A program made the translations under genes and the position numbers. The notes under the pieces were generated by a model that had not been told where the DNA came from, did not search any database, and was given only the letters and a program-made list of their open reading frames with translations. A stretch of DNA of 64,000 bases from Buxus sempervirens (taxonomy: Eukaryota; Streptophyta; Magnoliopsida; Buxales; Buxaceae), in contig OX387193.1 of the NCBI GenBank assembly GCA_947561395.2, positions 36,282,255 through 36,346,254 on the forward strand, in the 5' to 3' direction. The number at the start of each line of letters is the position of its first letter. The stretch's first letter is position 1. This document shows, one piece after another, positions 36,111 to 47,190 of the stretch.

Positions 36111-36519
36111 ATTGAGGAGGAAATCAGAAGCGAATCTAACGAAAATCAATAAGAAAGAATTTACAGATCTAATAAGAGAAATCAAAATGAAAGAAGAAAG
36201 AAAAGAAAATATAAATTACCTGATTTCGGTGGTGGAATTGCCTTCATCAGCCGCAAAAACATGGAAAATCCGCCATTAGAGCATCGGAAGCTTGCAAAGA
36301 AAGCTCGAAATCAAGAGAATCAGAGGCAAAAAAAATTTCGAAAGAGATATTGTGAAAGAACGCTGGATCTCGTATTGAATGTTTTGAACTTTCCTGCGCC
36401 GATTTGAGAAATGTTGATGCAAAGCCTATTGGGAGATAAGAATCCAACTAAAGAGAAATGAGAAATTTGATTGAAGGTAGATAAGGCTAGGGCTGGAGAA
36501 AAATTGCTCAATTGGAATT

Positions 36520-36715
36520 TGGGAGATTGGAGGAAGAAGCCGAGGGCACAGGGAATTTGGAAGAGTGGAGGAAGAAGCGGGAGAATGGAGGAAGAAGCCG
36601 GGGGCGCAGGGAATTTGGGAGAGTGGAGGAAGAAGTTGAGGGCGCAGGGAATTTGGAAGAGTGGAGGAAGAAGCCGAGGGCGCAAGGAATTTGGGAGAGT
36701 GGCCGAGGGCACAAG
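36520..36715. repeat. About 40-bp tandem repeat in the CACTA
   Basis: Units of GGAATTTGGGAGAGTGGAGG plus AAGAAGCCGAGGGCGCA repeat about five times with small deletions. Open frames on both strands here are products of the repeat. Confidence 0.8.
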
Positions 36716-36720
36716 GGTTT

Positions 36721-36919
36721 GACGAGTTTATTAGCGGCGGCCACTTAAAACGATTAATGGCGCTTATAAGAATAAACGCCGTTAATGACTAATAAAATCT
36801 AGAACCACACGGGTTTTTGGGGCGCTCGGGGTTAGCGGCGCCCCTGCATATGTTATTACCGGCGGCTTTTATAAAGCGCCGGTAAAACTCGCCTCTAATA
36901 CACCCAAAATTTTGTAGTG
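36721..36919 (-). repeat. CACTA right terminal and subterminal repeats
   Basis: GCGGCGGCC, GGCGCTTATAAG, ACCGGCGGCTTTTAT and GCGCCGGTAA elements lead to the terminal CAAAATTTTGTAGTG-like end. The end is the inverted match of CACTAC at 29544. Confidence 0.8.
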
Positions 36920-37787
36920 TTACAATTAAGCCCAAATTCCTTCTTTTAAACCTTAATTTCTTTATTTGAATCCAACTAAACTAAAATTTGGTCTAATTAA
37001 GTTTCTTAATTTAATAATTAATTATTTTTTTCCTTTTTTTTTTAATTTGACTAATTAGGAATGACCAAATTGCCCTTTCTTTAATTTCTACACTTAATCA
37101 TTGAATTTCCCCACAATTATTCAAATTCTATTCTTCTTATTATTTCTCTTCCTAATTTGAAATTTGAATCCTAAATATTAGTTCTACTAATTCTCTCTTA
37201 TAATATAAATTAGATTCCTATACTTAATTCCTACTTTTCCTTTCTAAATTTACTTACACTTCCAATTTCTCTAGTTTATTTACTTGTTTTATATTGGGAA
37301 AATCCAGGGTTTTATAACTTTACCTATTAAGTTCCTTACTAAATAAACTACTTTTAACAAATTTTCGTCCATATTTTATATCTATTTCTAAATATTACCT
37401 AAACACCATGTTAAGTCACTTTTTATCAAAATTTAGGCCACTAATTAATTATAATTACCCAATTGCCCTTTTTCCATTCTTTTATGCTATAATTATTACT
37501 ATTTAACTTCAAACCTAACCCAATAAGTTTTAATCTTCTATTTTCCAATTCTATTAATTATTTAATGATTTAATTCATCAATTGCCCTTTTGGAATTTAC
37601 TAAAATACCCTTTTATCCTCCTAGATTGATCTCCTTAGAAAATTCTCTTTTATTTACAAATTATTATTTATTTGAATTATCAATCCTCTAAATTTTCACT
37701 CTTTTATTTCTACTATGATCAAACCCCTATTTTCTTTTATCTATTTATGCCTTAATTATTATCCAAAATTTGGGGTTTTACAGCTAT

Positions 37788-38250
37788 AGTCGAGCACGAT
37801 TCAAAGCAAGGCTACTCTAGAGAACCTTTGTTTATTCTCAGATATACAATTACCTACAAAATTCAGATGTCCTAAGTTACATCGATTTGATGGCATGGTT
37901 GTCCTTTGAATCACTTGAGGTCCTATTCTCGTGACATGTGATAGTATGCCAAGGAGGTGGTGCAGTTCTTTCAAAGGTCCTTGACTGGGGCAACCTACTC
38001 TGGTTCCTCGGCCTAGATAAGGCAAAAATCAAAACACGGAATGACCTTGCTGCAATATTCATCAAGCAATATCGGTTGAACAGTTAGATGGTTCAGACCA
38101 AAGCAGAACTCCAAAGGCTGGCAAAGAAGAATCAGAAGTCTGTGAGGGACTACGCTAAGAGATCGATGGAAAGAACTGGCAACCCTGGTGCAACCCCCGC
38201 AATAAGAGATGACATCCTTGTTCATCGCTTCACTGGGACAACCATTCTTC
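37788..38250 (+). pseudogene. Gag pseudogene of old Tat element E
   Basis: The plus strand reads pieces clearly matching the gag core of element A: VQFFQRSLTDAAYSWF has a counterpart at about 37960-38010, and KIKTWNDLAAVFIQRYRLNS followed by VQTRAELQRL at about 38025-38120. Frames shift several times and there are internal stops. This is the opposite orientation to A and D, so it is a third, older Tat copy. It starts at the edge of element F's LTR (possible duplication GCTAT at 37783-37787) and is cut by the TRIM at 38251. Confidence 0.75.
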
Positions 38251-38569
38251 TGTAACAACCCAACCCAGCGAGGTATTGTACGCTTTGTGTAAAACCCCGA
38301 CCCGGATTATATCTTAATTATTAAGATTAATTATCTCAAGTGTGATTATTAGACTAATTAAGTATTTGTGTTATGAAGATGAGGTAAATGTAGATTATTC
38401 TTGAGGATTTAAAGAAATCAATTGAACTTTATGAAGGTTATTAAGGTAAGTTTAATTAATGTTATTTCTCAATTCCAATTGTCTAAGATACTCTCCAATT
38501 AGCTTAAATGAATTGGAAATCAAATTCTGAAAAATTAGACTTATGTGTACCTAGAGTAATTCCCAAGTA

Positions 38570-39534
38570 TACCCATGGTACCCCAAAGTTTACCCCAGGT
38601 ACCCTCCTGGATAACACTAGTGTATACCCATGTATACCCCAAAATACTCCCAAGAATACTTAAAGCAACTCCTAAGAGTACCCAAGGTACCTCCCAAGTG
38701 TACCCAAATTATCCCCTAAGAATACTCAAAGTAACTCTTAAGAATGCCAAAGGTACCTCTCAAGTGTACCTTAAGTATCTCCCAAGAATACCCAAATAAC
38801 CTCTCAAGTATACCCCAGGTACCCCACTTCTATACCCAAGGTACACCCAAGTATTACCCAAGGTACCATCATTATATACCCAAAATATGCCTGAATATTA
38901 CCCAAGGTACCACCCAAGTGTTACTTAAAGTATCCCCCAATTATACCTAAGGTACCTCACTTGTATCCCTAAGGTACCCTACTTTAATTGCCTAAGGTAC
39001 CCCATTCAAATACCTAAAGTATCCCTTCATTATACCTAAGGTACCTCACTTGTATTGCCTAAGGTAACCCTTTATTTTAACTAAAGTACCCTACTGTTTT
39101 ACTTAAGGTACCCCTTGTTTACTTAAGGTACATTCCCTTATACATCTAAGGTACCCCCTTTATATAAGTAAAGTACCTCCCACATACCTAAAGTATATCC
39201 CCTATATTACCTAGGGTACACCCCTTGTATTTCCTAGAGGTACTCCTTTCATATAAGTAAGGTACCCCCACTGTTTTACTTAGGGTACACCCATTATATA
39301 GCCAAAGTACCCTCTTTGTCTAACTAAAGTAATCCCTATATAAGTAATGTAAGCCCCCATTGTTTTGCCTAAGGTATAACCCCTTATATAGCTAAGGTAT
39401 CCCCTCATATAACTAAGGTACACCCCTTCTATAGTTAAGTACCCTCCTCAATATAACTGAGGTACACCCCCTAAGCTTATTCAAAGTTTACCCCTTAGAA
39501 TAACTAAGGTAAATCCCTTGAAACACCAAGGTAC
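38570..39534. repeat. GGTAC(C) tandem array in U3 of solo LTR H
   Basis: Dozens of degenerate units of about 20-30 bp, each with an (A)AGGTACC core followed by a variable CCC(A/T)N spacer. The array continues at 45772-45960 on the other side of inserted solo LTR I. In the assembled LTR it runs to about 50 bases upstream of the TATA box. Confidence 0.88.
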
Positions 39535-39649
39535 TGTAAGCACCTCATTTTTGCGCTCCCAGAAAAACCAAAAATGCAAACCCTGGACAGAAAGTCAAAC
39601 CCTAAGGGGTGAAAAGTTGACTTTTTGATCAAGTGAGAATTGTCCACCT

Positions 39650-40260
39650 CGCTTTATGCCATTATATAGAGGATCTCGACACGGTTCCAACGCAACTGAG
39701 TTTGCAGGAATCGGGGTCCGGACGAAGGTTCTGCGGGCGGTCAAACCTGAGCAGAGCCAAAAGTTGACTTTCTGCTAAAATCCGATCCAGAGGCCTACCC
39801 CTAGGTCATTGGATAGAGAATCTCGACACGGTTTCAACGCAACTGAGTTTGCAGGAATCGGGGTCCGGATAAAGGTTCTGCGGGCGGTCAAACTTGAGCA
39901 GAGCCAAAAGTTGACTTTCTGCTAAACTCCAATCCAGAGACCTACCCCTAGGTCATTGGATAGAGAATCTTGACACGGTTCCAACGCAACTGAGTTTGCA
40001 GGAATCGGGGTCCGGATGAAGGTTCTGCGGGCGGTCAAACCTGAGCAGAGCCAAAAGTTGACTTTCTGCTAAAATCCGATCCGGAGGCCTACCCCTAGGT
40101 CATTGGATAGGGAATCTCGACACGGTTCCAACACAACTGAGTTTGCAGGAATCGGGGTCCGGATGAAGGTTCTGCGGGCGGTCAAACTTGAGCAGAGCCA
40201 AAAGTTGACTTTCTGCTAAAATCCGATCCAGAGGCCTACCCCTAGGTCATGGGATGGAGG
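39650..40260. repeat. 147-bp tandem units in U3 of solo LTR I
   Basis: Four to five units, each with GGATAGAGAATCTCGACACGG, TTTGCAGGAATCGGGGTCCG and AAAGTTGACTTTCTGCTAAA. Marker CCTACCCCTAGGTCAT recurs near 39793, 39940, 40088 and 40235. Other Tat LTRs carry fewer units (A about 2-3, J about 2-3, D about 3). Confidence 0.88.
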
Positions 40261-40479
40261 GCTCCGATACGATTCTAATGAAACTAAGTTTGCCCAGATC
40301 GGAGTCCGGATGAAGAAAATATGAGCTGATGAAGTTTCCGAGCAGCAAAACCGGCAAACTGCGCACGTGGCAAAGAGCTGCACACGTGGCGAGTTGCGCA
40401 GGAAAATATCTCGGGGATCAAATCCGTAAATATCCAAACATTCGAAATATCCCAGGGACTAAATCTGTAAAAATCCGAG

Positions 40480-43372
40480 TGTGTGCACCCGATTTCGGTC
40501 GCACGACGAGGCGCACGCGTAACGACGCGTGCCTCGGGTTTTTTGTTTGGAGTCGCCACTGCCTGATGGGGTGCAGGCAGACACCTGGGTGCCTAAGTTC
40601 TTCTACTGAGGCTTTTGGTCTGCGGCTTTGAGATTCTAAGTAGGGGCTCGGTTGCGGTCTGAGGAAGTCCGTAGACACCCCAGTCCACCCCGTCAAGTGA
40701 CGGGTCCCATAAGTTTCCCTGGTTTGAGTCAACTCAGTTGGTCTCTCACTCACCCGATTCCTATTCCAGCATGAAATTTGATTAAGTCTGGCAGGACCGC
40801 CAAAGTGGTGTGGGTCCCTTTACTTGATTTTATCTTTTTAATTAGGATGATCTGGGTCTGGTGGGGTGGGCCCCATTGGAAGGCCCACGGTATCCCTTGG
40901 TGGGCCAAGTGTGGCCCTTTGGACTTTGGTTCAATTTGAATTGATTTTCTTTTGGAGTTCAAGTTGGATTAGTTAAGTGGATTTCATGCCAAAAAGTGGG
41001 CCGGGATTGCTTTGTGGGCCCTTGAGTGGGCCCCACAATTGGTTGCCAAGTGATTTTGATTTTATCTTTCTTATCTGTGCAAAAATGGGCCAAGTACTGG
41101 GCTTGGGGCCCTTTACCTGGGCTTGGGCTTGAAAACCCAAGACTTCCTGAGTTGGGGTTTTTGAAACCCTAAGTTGGTTGGGTTCGTGGGCTTAGTGGGC
41201 CCGATAGGCCCTACCCGTGGTCTCGGCCAAACCACATCCTACTTTAATCATGCATGGCCCAATTAGGGCTTGGGTGGGCCTCAAGTGGTCTGGCCCACTC
41301 AAATCTTTTATTATCTTAGTTAAGCAAAATGAATTGGTCGGGCTTGGTGGGCCCCGTTGGAAGGCCCATTGGAAACCAAGTTGGACCAAGGGTCCAAGTC
41401 CCATGTTGGGTTTCCGGGTGACCTGGAAACCCTATTGGTTCATCCGGTTCGGTTTGGAAATAAAACCCACATTCAGCAATAATCACATAAGAAAATTCAC
41501 AAGATTGACACTCTATCAAGAAAAAAAATGGCTCATTGTGCTGGGTCCAAGGGGAGGTACCCGGGGGCCCTGTGGGCGGAGCGAAGCGGAGCCCACGGGA
41601 TGGGGTACCTCCCCGCACCAAGGAATTAGTTGGATGCGCAGCGAACAAAGGGGGTGGGGGGTGCGGGGGGCGAAGGCCCCCGCGGTACAGTAAAGGGCAT
41701 TTTCGGAAATTTTCAAAAATATAGCATTTCGGCAGGCTTTTAGGGGTATGCGCCGACCTCGAGCACTAGGCGCAAGGTCGGCGCGGGCTGGGCGGATCGA
41801 AAATCTGTGGAGCATGAAAAGCGCTCGCGCGAGGTTCGCGCGAACTCGGCGGACACTCGATGCTCTCAGTTTTTTTTCAAACTCCATTTTTTAGCCGATT
41901 TTTAAGTTCTGTAATCACTTTCTGGGGATCCTTGGAACCCCAAAAGACCTCTAAACACACTTGGAAATTAATCTACCCTAAGTTGTGAGGATAAAACCTC
42001 TTCGCAAACCTAAAATCCGAACACCCAAACACTAACGAAACATACAAGGGAAGGGAACTGGGGGCTTTATCGGGATACAACAGAGAGGGAGAACTCATGG
42101 GGGGAACATGCTCCCCCTTTGAATCAATCAAAACATAGCATAAATAGCATGCTGAGATGGAAAACTTGCTCACTTTCTACATGTTAAAACAATAACTGAG
42201 AGAGAATCACCTTGGTTCCAAACCTTTGCAAAGCAGGCCGGAGGTTCCCTGGAGCTCACGAGCTGCTGCGGAAGGCTCCTTCTTCTCACACCAAGAGCAC
42301 GGCCTCCTTCGGATTTGACGAGGAAGAAGAGGAAGGGAGGGGACCTGTGCGTATGTTCTTTTTCTTCAAAATCCCGAGCCCAGAAAAACAATGCCGAACC
42401 CTCGAATCCTAACCCCAAAACAAAAATGCCGAAACCAAAAAAAGTCCAGAACCCTGGAACTCTCCCACCAAAATTTCCGAACCCCCACCAAAATTTTCCA
42501 ACCCCTCGAAATGAAACCCTGCGCGGCTTTTATAGAAGAGGACAGAGGGTATCCGCCGAGTTTGGCGCCCACCTCGAGGTGAGCGCATACCCCCTGCCAC
42601 GTTCGCGCGAGCGACCTAATCATTTGAAAATAATAAATGCCGCCGCTCGTTTGTTTTAAAAATCTGAAAATTAGGATATGGTCCCTGGGATATTTAGGTT
42701 TAATATTATTTTATTCAGATATTTTCAAATACTTTCAGATTGGTCCCTGGGATATTTTGAATGTTTGGATATTTACGGATTTGATCCCCGAGATATTTTC
42801 CTGTGCAACTCGCCACGTGTGCAGCTTTTTGCCACGTGCGCAGATTGCCAGTTTTGCTACTTGGAAATTTCATCAGCTCATATTTTCTTCATCCGGGCTC
42901 CGATCTGGACAAACTCAGTGGCGTTAGAATCGTATCGGAGCCCCCTATCCCATGACCTAGAGGTAAGCACCTGGATTGGATTTTGGCAGAAAGTCAACTT
43001 TTGGCTTCGCCCAAGTTTGACCGCCCGCAGAACCTTCATCCGGACTCCGATTCCTGCAAACTCAGTTGCGTTGGAATCGTGTCGAGATTCTCTATCCAAT
43101 GGTATAAAGCAAGGCCTCTGGATCGGATTTTGACAGAAAGTCAACTTTTGGCTTCGCCCAAGTTTGACTGCCCGCAGAACCTTAATCCGGACTCCGATTC
43201 CTGAAACTTAGTTGCATTGGAATCGTGTCGAGATTCTCTATCCAATGATATAAAGCAAGGTGGCCAAATATCACTTAATCAAAAAGTCAACTTTTTGTCC
43301 CCTCGGGGTTTGACTTTCTGCTAGGGTTTTCATTTTCAGCAACTCCAGGGGTGCAAAAATAAGGTGCTTACA
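40480..43372 (-). mobile_element. Solo LTR J (Tat type), inserted in solo LTR I
   Basis: 2893 bp, starting TGTGTGCACCC and ending AAGGTGCTTACA on the plus strand. It is therefore in the opposite orientation to its host LTR I. Perfect duplication CCGAG (40475-40479, 43373-43377). TATAAAAG lies at 42527-42534 on the minus strand, with TCGCGCG palindromes on both sides (42545-42650, 41740-41870). Confidence 0.93.
42527..42534 (-). promoter_or_regulatory. TATA box of solo LTR J
   Basis: TATAAAAGCCGCGC on the minus strand. The same box and following bases occur in solo LTR I at 43557. Confidence 0.65.
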
Positions 43373-43473
43373 CCGAGAATATCGGATTAAATTGAAATTG
43401 GCCAGGGACCAAATCTGAATTTTTAAGTTTTTTTCGACCGGCGAGTGGCGGCATTTAATGAATTTTCATCATT

Positions 43474-43504
43474 ATGCCGCTCGCGCGGACGTGGCGAGCG
43501 GCAT
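43474..43504. repeat. Palindrome upstream of the TATA box in solo LTR I
   Basis: Perfect 10-bp arms ATGCCGCTCG and CGAGCGGCAT around an 11-bp loop, 52 bases before the TATA box. Confidence 0.85.
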
Positions 43505-43556
43505 GCGCCCACCTTGAGCTGGGCGCCGAAGTGAGCGGCACCCCTTTTCCCTTGCC

Positions 43557-43564
43557 TATAAAAG
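43557..43564 (+). promoter_or_regulatory. TATA box of solo LTR I
   Basis: TATAAAAGCCGCGC, same as in J on its own strand. It lies between two GC-rich palindrome blocks. Confidence 0.65.
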
Positions 43565-44352
43565 CCGCGCAAGGATTCATTCGAAGGGGTTCGAGAAAAT
43601 TTTTCGTGGGGGGTTCTTCGTCGGGTTTTGGGTTTTCCTCAACTCTTTCCCTTCTCCTTCCTCTTCCTTCACCCGAAGCCCCCCTCTCTTCATCCCGGCT
43701 TGCCTCCGAAAACCCCCAGACAATCTCCTTCCCTCCTTCATTCTCATCCATCTCCAATAAAGAGGTGGAAAGCTTGTTGCTGCTGGTGGAGCGAAAGGGA
43801 CTTCCCAACTTCTGTCGGAGCTCCAAGGGAAGGCCACACACCACGGGGGAACCTCAAAATTACCAGGTATCACTCCTCGACATTCTTTCTTTCACACATA
43901 TATAAAAGCAGAGACAGGTGCCATGTTTAGAAATCTTTTTCCTCAGTAGATTGCATGCTGCTTTTTTTTTTGTGTCGGGTAAGGTGAGGGTCTCTAAAGG
44001 TAAGAGAGACCCCACGCCTAGTTCCCTCTTGTTATCATGATTACCCAGGTTTGGTGCCTGATGGTCCTCGATCATCAAGTAAAGGGAATATGTTCCCTCA
44101 CGAGAAGCCTATCTAATGTATCCCGGATAAACCCCCCTCCTCGTTCCCTTCTCTGAATCTTCCTGAGGTGAAGCACGGATTTTTAGGTTCCGAGGTTGTG
44201 TGGATTCGTATGGATGCATGCTAGGTAAGGATCCCACTACCATGTTCATATAGGGTTTGCTGTTATTTCTTGAAAGGCTAGAAGCATACGCACACACCTA
44301 ATCTTACATGAGTTGTGCTATATTAATTTGAATGCCAGTTTAAGTGTCTTCT

Positions 44353-44390
44353 GGGGGGGGGGGGGGGGGGGGGGGGGGGGTCGAAGCCCT
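44353..44390 (+). repeat. Run of 38 G
   Basis: An uninterrupted G38 in the transcribed part of solo LTR I. I see no matching tract in the other Tat LTRs. It may be a real expansion or a sequencing or assembly artefact. Confidence 0.9.
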
Positions 44391-44487
44391 GGGAGGGCTT
44401 ACAGAGCCAAAAAAAACAGTTACAGAGCTTAAAAATCAGCTAAGAAATGGAGTTGAAAGAAAACCGAGAGCATCGAGTGTCCGCTGA

Positions 44488-44528
44488 GTTCGCGCGAAGC
44501 TCGCGCGAAGCTCGCGCGAACCTCGCGC
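44488..44528. repeat. Palindrome block downstream of the TATA box in solo LTR I
   Basis: GTTCGCGCGA and TCGCGCGAAC arms with extra TCGCGCGA copies between them. The core is shared with the upstream block's CTCGCGCG. Confidence 0.8.
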
Positions 44529-46013
44529 CCACTTCATTTTTTGTGTTTTTTCGGCGCCTACCCCTAAAACATGCCGAATTGATATATTTTTGAAAATTTC
44601 CAAAAATGCCCTTTACTGTACCGCGGGGGCTTCGCCCCCCGCACCCCCACCCCCTTTGTTCGCTGCGCATCCAACTAATTCCTTGGTGCAGGGCCCCTGG
44701 GTACCTCCCCTTGGACCCAGCACAATGAGCCAGTTTTTTCTCTGACAGAGTGTCTACCTTGTGTTTTTTTCTGTGATTATTGCTAGATGTGAATGATATT
44801 TCCGAACCGGATAAACCAATAAGGTTTCTGGGTCACCCGGAAACCCGACATGGGACTTGGACTCCCGGTCCAACTTGACTTCCAGTGGGCCTTCCAATGG
44901 GGCCCACCAAGCCCAATAAACACCAAAGCATGCCATTAAAATAACTTAAGTAAAATGAACAATTTGAACCGGGCGGGCCAAACCCAATGCGGCCCACCCG
45001 AGCCTTGTTATGTGAAATTGATGCATGAATTGCGTGGTTTGGCCGAGACCAAGGGCAAGGGCCTACCGGGCCCGCCAAAGCCCACCAACCGAACCAAGGA
45101 AGGGTGCAAACCCTAACTTCTGGTAACCTGGGCTTACAAGCCCAGATTTGGACTATGGGCCCCAAGCCCAGTGTCCAACTCACTTTGGCAGATTAAAAAG
45201 ATAAATCCAATAAAAATACTTGGCCACCATGTGGGCCCACCTTAGGGGCCCATGAACCTATCCGGCCCACCTTTTCATAAAAAACACTTAAATTTTAAAT
45301 CTGAACCTAAAGTAAAATCAATTGAAATAACCAAAGCCCAAAGGACCTCTCAGGCTAGACTGAGGTCCACAAGGGTACACGGGCTTGACTAAGCCCACCA
45401 AGGATACCGTGGGCCTTCCAACGGGGCCCACCCAACCGGACTCAGATCACCTAAGTAATCAAGATAAAAGCAACTAAAGGGACCCACACCACTCAGGTGG
45501 TCCCGCAAGACTTAACCAAGCTGCATATCGGTTTAGGAATCGGGTGAGACCAAAGTAAACTGACTCAAACCAGGATACACCTAAGGGACCCGTCACCCGA
45601 CGGGGTGGACCGGGGTGTCTACGGACTTCCCCGGACCGCAACCGAGACCCTACTTAGAATCTCAAAGCCGCAGACCAAAAGCCCTAATAGACAAGATTAG
45701 GCACCCAGGTGTCCGCCTGCACCCCATCAGGTGGTGGCGACTCCGAAGTTTTCCCACGCGCGCACAGGTACCTCCTCAAATAATTAAAGTACCCCTCACA
45801 TAACTGAGGTACCCTTCTATGTTAACTGAGGTACACCTCCCAAGCATTCCTAAAGCATGCCTTTTGAAGTGGCTAAGGCAAACACCCCACTTAATACCAA
45901 GGTACCCCACTCGAATAACACTAAGGTACCCCTGGTATGCCTTAGGTACACCCTAGGGTTTAGTTGAATAAAAGCTTTGTTTGGGGGCATATTTGAAAGA
46001 CCAAACTTGGGCA

Positions 46014-46021
46014 TATAAAAG
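46014..46021 (+). promoter_or_regulatory. TATA box of solo LTR H
   Basis: TATAAAAG about 50 bases after the end of the GGTAC array. The palindromic CAACG..CGTTG patch follows about 280 bases downstream. Confidence 0.6.
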
Positions 46022-46959
46022 CATGCCCTAATTTCTATTCTAAGTGTTTTTGAGAACACTTTCTCTTGTCTGGGTCGTATATAACAAGAGGGAAAGTGCG
46101 GGAGCTTGCTTGGAAGCTTCAAGAGGAAGAAGAAGAAGAAGGAGAAGGAGAGAAGAGCTTGAAGAGAAGTTTGCTTCTCCATTAACAAGTAAGTAGCAAA
46201 CCCTTCAAAACAAAATGAATTACTAAAATTCGTATTCTCTCTCTAGGGTTTGATTTATTTGAAGAAATGATCTTGCATGTTGCTATTTGTTTTAACCTCA
46301 ACGCCCGAACGTTGCTTTTGTATTACCTCAACGCCCAAACGTCCAGACCTCAACGTCCCTGCGTTGAACCCTTTTTTGTTTGAGAATTCTTCACCCTTTT
46401 TCTCCTCAACCCTTTTCCAAACAACCCAAGCCTTTGGCAGAGCACCCTTATTTTCATGAAAGACATTTAAGTAAATGTCCTACGTATTTATTGCTCAATC
46501 TACTTAAGTCTTTACTGTAAATAAGGTTTTACCCCCCATTTGGAACCAATAAAAATATTCCCAAGGCCCAATTCCCAACCAATAAAAATTCAACTTTCCA
46601 GTTTGTGCCTAATTTTCCAGTTTTCACGATTTTCATAAAAGACCACTTTTTGAGTTTGATATCCAAATGAGTGATTCAGAAGCCTAGAAAATTCTAGATG
46701 ATTTGTATACCCTCCAATAGACTACAACCAGAATTTGAGCCCCAAACTCCTTGTAGATCTGTCTAGAAAAATTCTACACCGAAAAGTCAACGTTTTTATC
46801 CAGACTTAGAATATTTTTGAGGTCCAAAACTTTTCGTCTCGGAATCCATTGATTTTTGGTAGGGTGACCTTATTAGGAATCCTAAGACTATCCCACTCGT
46901 TGAAAATGTATTTTGAGGATTTCATGGTATTCGTTTTGATTGATTTTGGATTTCATGAA

Positions 46960-47190
46960 CCGGGGCAGTGTAGAAGTACTCTGCTTAGCCTTGATTCATC
47001 GGGCAGCGTAGAAGTACTCCACTTAGCCTTGATTCATCGGGCAGCGAAGAAGTATTCCACTTGGCTTTGATGCGTTGGCGGTGTAGAAGTACTCCACTTG
47101 GCCTTGATTTCGTCGACAGTGTAGAAGTACTCCACTAGGCCTTGATTCGTCGGCAGTGTTGAAATACTCCGCTTGGCCTTAATCTTGGGC
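46960..47190. repeat. About 40-bp tandem repeat in solo LTR H
   Basis: Six units of GTGTAGAAGTACTCCACTTG plus GCCTTGATTCGTCGGCA. Three longer units (TTGACTTGGAATTGTTGATT) follow at 47200-47330. Confidence 0.85.

Larger units (their letters stand above)
29544..36919. mobile_element. Non-autonomous CACTA (CMC/EnSpm) transposon carrying gene fragments
   Basis: A 7376-bp element. It begins CACTACTAAAAAAC and its other end, read inward, begins CACTACAAAATTTTG. A 3-bp duplication TTA flanks it (29541-29543, 36920-36922), as expected for CACTA elements. Both ends carry subterminal repeats with ACCGGCG/CGCCGGT cores (for example 29566, 29648, 36856, 36888). I see no TnpA/TnpD-type transposase ORF, so it must be moved in trans. 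The interior has a PDX2 exon, other exon-like pieces, an ORF of about 320 codons with one stop, and a 5S rRNA copy. Confidence 0.9.
24316..37782 (-). repeat. 5' LTR of element F, split by solo LTR G and a CACTA transposon
   Basis: The LTR is in three pieces, 24316-25529, 27898-29543 and 36923-37782, about 3.7 kb in total. Its plus-strand start TATAACGCCCC is probably a decayed TGTAACGCCCC and its end is TTTGGGGTTTTACA, the same end types as element B. A TATA box (TATAAAAG) lies at 29309-29316 on the minus strand. A patch with CGCTCGAGCG palindromes (28477-28486, 28538-28549) follows downstream. The left end of the element is not in the window. The rest of these stretches is AT-rich and non-coding. 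Confidence 0.8.
39535..45766 (+). mobile_element. Solo LTR I (Tat type), split by solo LTR J
   Basis: Starts TGTAAGCACC and ends GCGCGCACA, the coding-sense ends of the A and D LTRs. Perfect duplication GGTAC (39530-39534, 45767-45771). It is about 3.3 kb without J. Landmarks: 147-bp tandem units in U3 (39650-40260), a palindrome upstream (43474-43504) and downstream (44488-44528) of a TATA box at 43557-43564, and a G38 run at 44353-44390. The final 300 bases match the LTRs of A and D. Confidence 0.93.

Noticed and set aside
36247..36748. Pro/Ser-rich and Glu/Gly-rich ORFs on both strands
   Set aside because: They are products of the 40-bp tandem repeat in the CACTA element.
38575..38950. 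ORFs in the GGTAC array
   Set aside because: They are repeat-derived reading frames with periodic Tyr/Pro and no start context.
43455..43930. Overlapping 98-143 codon ORFs on both strands around the TATA box of solo LTR I
   Set aside because: The GC-rich LTR has few stops. The ORFs overlap in several frames and match no retroelement protein.
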